DNA from: Falsigemmobacter faecalis
GTDB taxonomy: Bacteria > Pseudomonadota > Alphaproteobacteria > Rhodobacterales > Rhodobacteraceae
Reading direction: 5' to 3'
DNA length: 64,000 nt
NCBI RefSeq assembly: GCF_003863335.1
Contig: NZ_RRAZ01000021.1
Span: 1 to 64,000, forward strand
This document shows positions 62,246 to 64,000 of this stretch, piece by piece; position 1 is the first letter of the stretch, and each line of letters begins with the position of its first letter. A program made the position numbers and the translations under genes. Under the pieces are notes generated by a model, which worked only from the letters and a program-made list of their open reading frames with translations, did not search any database and was not told where the DNA came from.

Positions 62246-63304
62246 TCAGCCCGGCAGCGGCCCTGGCGGGTGCCAGTCCGGCAGCGGATCCTTCATCCGC
62301 TCAGGGTCCCACAGCAGGCCTGCGTGGCTGCTGCCGCCCATACCCGCCGGAGCGTAGTCAGAGGCCACCTCCCAGGCCGTGCGCGTGAACCAGTCCCGCA
62401 GCTCAGGGCTGATGCCCTCCATCCGGAAAAGCCGCTGCCGCGCGCCAAGGTCTTTCTGGTAAAGACAGCTCAGCACCAGGCAGGCCAGGCCATAGCCGCA
62501 GACATCATTGGCGTGAATCTCATCGACGAAAAACTCTTCAAAGCGCGTGATGCCGGGTATTTCGCCTGCGGCGGCCGCATCCCAGGCCCGCGCCATCCAC
62601 AGATGCCCCGGGAAGACCCGGATCCGCCAGTCATCGGGCAAGTCTTTAAAATGGCTGCGCATTTTCCAGGTGGCATAGGCGGCCATAAACTCAAAGCTGC
62701 GGCCATATTCCGGCAAAGCGGAGCGGAAATCCGCAAACTCCTGCCAATCCGGATTGCCCGGCGGACGCCAGAGGTTCAGGCTGGGCCAGATCGACCACAG
62801 ATTGATGTCCCGCAGCCCCTCGCCCTTATTGCCGTTCTGCAGGGCATTGGCGGCAAAGCGGCAGAGATAATCGAGCGAATGCGCCATCATATCGGTCTGC
62901 TCATCCGGCCGGATCCGGGGCGGCGGGCCGCCTTCGGTGATGACCAGGGTCTGGAAACCGGCAATGTCGTGGCGGGCATCACTACCGGGATCGGTGCTAT
63001 GATCCCACCGCCAGCTCAGCGGCGCGCCCGGAATTGTCGATTTGACGATCTTGCGCTCGGCGTCGCGCAAGCCCATGCTATCCGCCATCCGGCGCAATGA
63101 TCCAGGCCAGGGCCCCGTGTTCAGATAGCTGTCCGTGAGGCTGTGACCGCTGTGAACGCTGCGATCTCTCGGGCCCGAAGGACTGCGCAGGGGGCTCCAG
63201 TAACCCGCCTCCGCCCTGGCAGTGGCGGGCAAAAGCGCTGTCAGGCCCGCCGCCGCTGCGCTGCCCAGCAGAATGCGGCGCGAAAGTGGGAATGACGGTT
63301 TCAT
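62246..63304 (-). CDS. Tat-exported SGNH hydrolase-like protein
   Basis: A 352-residue protein with a twin-arginine signal (SRRILLGSAAAAGLTALLPA, cleavage near TARAEA). I do not know a named family, but an SGNH layout can be read: block I as SGHSLTD (Ser55; GHSL in place of GDSL), and block V as DEIHANDVCGYGLA (D261, H264). That would make a periplasmic esterase- or lipase-like enzyme. GAGGG 6 bases upstream supports the start. It is divergent from a TetR gene. Function beyond the fold guess is open. Confidence 0.65.
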   Translation of the reverse strand: MKPSFPLSRRILLGSAAAAGLTALLPATARAEAGYWSPLRSPSGPRDRSVHSGHSLTDSYLNTGPWPGSLRRMADSMGLRDAERKIVKSTIPGAPLSWRWDHSTDPGSDARHDIAGFQTLVITEGGPPPRIRPDEQTDMMAHSLDYLCRFAANALQNGNKGEGLRDINLWSIWPSLNLWRPPGNPDWQEFADFRSALPEYGRSFEFMAAYATWKMRSHFKDLPDDWRIRVFPGHLWMARAWDAAAAGEIPGITRFEEFFVDEIHANDVCGYGLACLVLSCLYQKDLGARQRLFRMEGISPELRDWFTRTAWEVASDYAPAGMGGSSHAGLLWDPERMKDPLPDWHPPGPLPG

Positions 63305-63633
63305 ACTGCGCCCTCAGTGATCCGGTCCGGGGCAGGAGCCACACTCCGGCCCGTGCCCTGTTCCAGGGGCGGCCTCACCATCGGGGCGTGACGTTGCAAA
63401 ACTGAACTCATATTCACCTGCCGGATCCGGATCGTTATCAAAATCTGCACCGATCAGGAAAGACCCTCGCGCCTGCGTCAAGAAAAATCATCAAGAGACC
63501 GGCGTCCCGGGCCCGCCCCAAAGCCATCGACTGCGAAGTTCTGGACAGCCTCCGCCTGCGCCGCTATCACCTCGTCGCTTATTCCCCCCCGGCCTGATCT
63601 GCCGGATCCCATCCGATCTGTCGCGGAGCAGCC
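63305..63633. promoter_or_regulatory. Intergenic region between SGNH-like and TetR genes
   Basis: About 330 bp without a convincing gene. It contains an AT-richer part near 63400-63480 (for example ATCGTTATCAAAATCTGC) that may hold promoters for the divergent genes. A short minus-strand open frame here looks like antisense of the TetR gene. No clear operator was identified. Confidence 0.4.
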
Positions 63634-64000
63634 GATGCCGAAAAGCCAGAACCGCACGGCCCGTGGCCAGAACCCGGCCGCCCGCGAGCAGATCCTCACC
63701 GCGGCGCGGGAGGAATTTTCTGAGGCGGGGTATAACGGCGGCCGGGTGGACAATATCGCCCGCCGCTCAGGGCTGAACAAACAGCTGGTCTATTACTATT
63801 TCGGCTCGAAAGACGATCTTTACCGCGCGGCCCTTGAGGCGATCTACAGCGAGATCCGCCTGAAAGAGCGCGAGCTTGATCTGCGCATTCTGCCCCCGGA
63901 ACAGGCGATCACGCGGCTGATCGATTTCTCGCTGAACTATCTGGCGCAGCACAATGAATTCATCCGAATGCTCGCCGATGAGAACGCCATGGGCGCGCCG
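63634..64000 (+). CDS. TetR-family regulator, 3' end beyond window
   Basis: The first 122 codons of a TetR-type regulator, cut by the window edge. The helix-turn-helix region is GYNGGRVDNIARRSGLNKQL followed by VYYYFGSKDDLYRAAL, typical of the family. The ATG at 63634 follows GGAGC. Divergent from the SGNH-like gene, which may be its target, or it may control genes further right. Confidence 0.9.

Noticed and set aside
1-64000. CRISPR arrays, tRNA or rRNA genes
   Set aside because: No regularly spaced repeats, cloverleaf sequences or rRNA segments were recognised.

Overview
The window looks like one end of a repABC-type secondary replicon (large plasmid or chromid) from a Rhodobacterales-like alphaproteobacterium. 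This rests on the complete repA-repB-repC cassette, very high GC with many ATGA start/stop overlaps, and the gene families present (ScfR-type regulator, Liv, Tct and TRAP transporters, a coxMSL-type molybdenum hydroxylase). No rRNA, tRNA or CRISPR array was seen. The species cannot be fixed from the sequence alone.

Layout. 1-2.5 kb: three decayed insertion sequences (IS481, IS110 and IS5 families) lying against the 3' end of repC. 2.4-6.0 kb: repABC on the minus strand, with a probable ctRNA region between repB and repC and unusual palindromes inside repC. 6.2-8.3 kb: small housekeeping or stray genes (3-methyladenine glycosylase, GIY-YIG protein, phage-type spike base protein, cold shock protein). 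8.4-13.6 kb: a heme-copper oxidase locus with a fused subunit I/III, a subunit II that has lost the CuA ligands, CtaG, and DUF2231 and CopD-like membrane proteins.

13.8-24.9 kb: a carboxylic-acid catabolic island with a cyclase and a FAH-family hydrolase divergent from an NMT1-type ABC transporter, a GntR regulator, an LhgO-like oxidase, a second FAH hydrolase and a tripartite tricarboxylate transporter (tctCBA). 25-37 kb: acyl-CoA metabolism (enoyl-CoA hydratase, acyl-CoA dehydrogenase, AMP-forming ligase) with an AraC regulator, a complete Liv-type ABC operon and a divergent ScfR/RamB-type regulator. Together these suggest uptake and CoA-dependent oxidation of a short or branched acid.

37-40.6 kb: an SLC5 symporter-histidine kinase fusion with a two-helix membrane protein and a stand-alone receiver. 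40.8-44.7 kb: nadX, then a thiamine-precursor uptake operon (ykoF-thiXZY) behind a TPP riboswitch whose basal helix includes the start codon. 45-62 kb: a second Liv operon joined to an M20 carbamoylase-type hydrolase, an MlrC-family protein, a GntR regulator and a Tpa-like aminotransferase; then a TetR regulator divergent from a three-subunit molybdenum hydroxylase and a TRAP transporter. This reads as uptake and breakdown of one or more nitrogen-containing organic compounds. 62-64 kb: a Tat-exported SGNH-like protein and a TetR gene cut by the window end.

The most notable points are the repC palindromes read in different frames, RepC ending inside an IS end, the CuA-less oxidase subunit II, the start-codon-sequestering TPP riboswitch, and three perfect or near-perfect hairpins placed between binding-protein and permease genes in three separate transporter operons.
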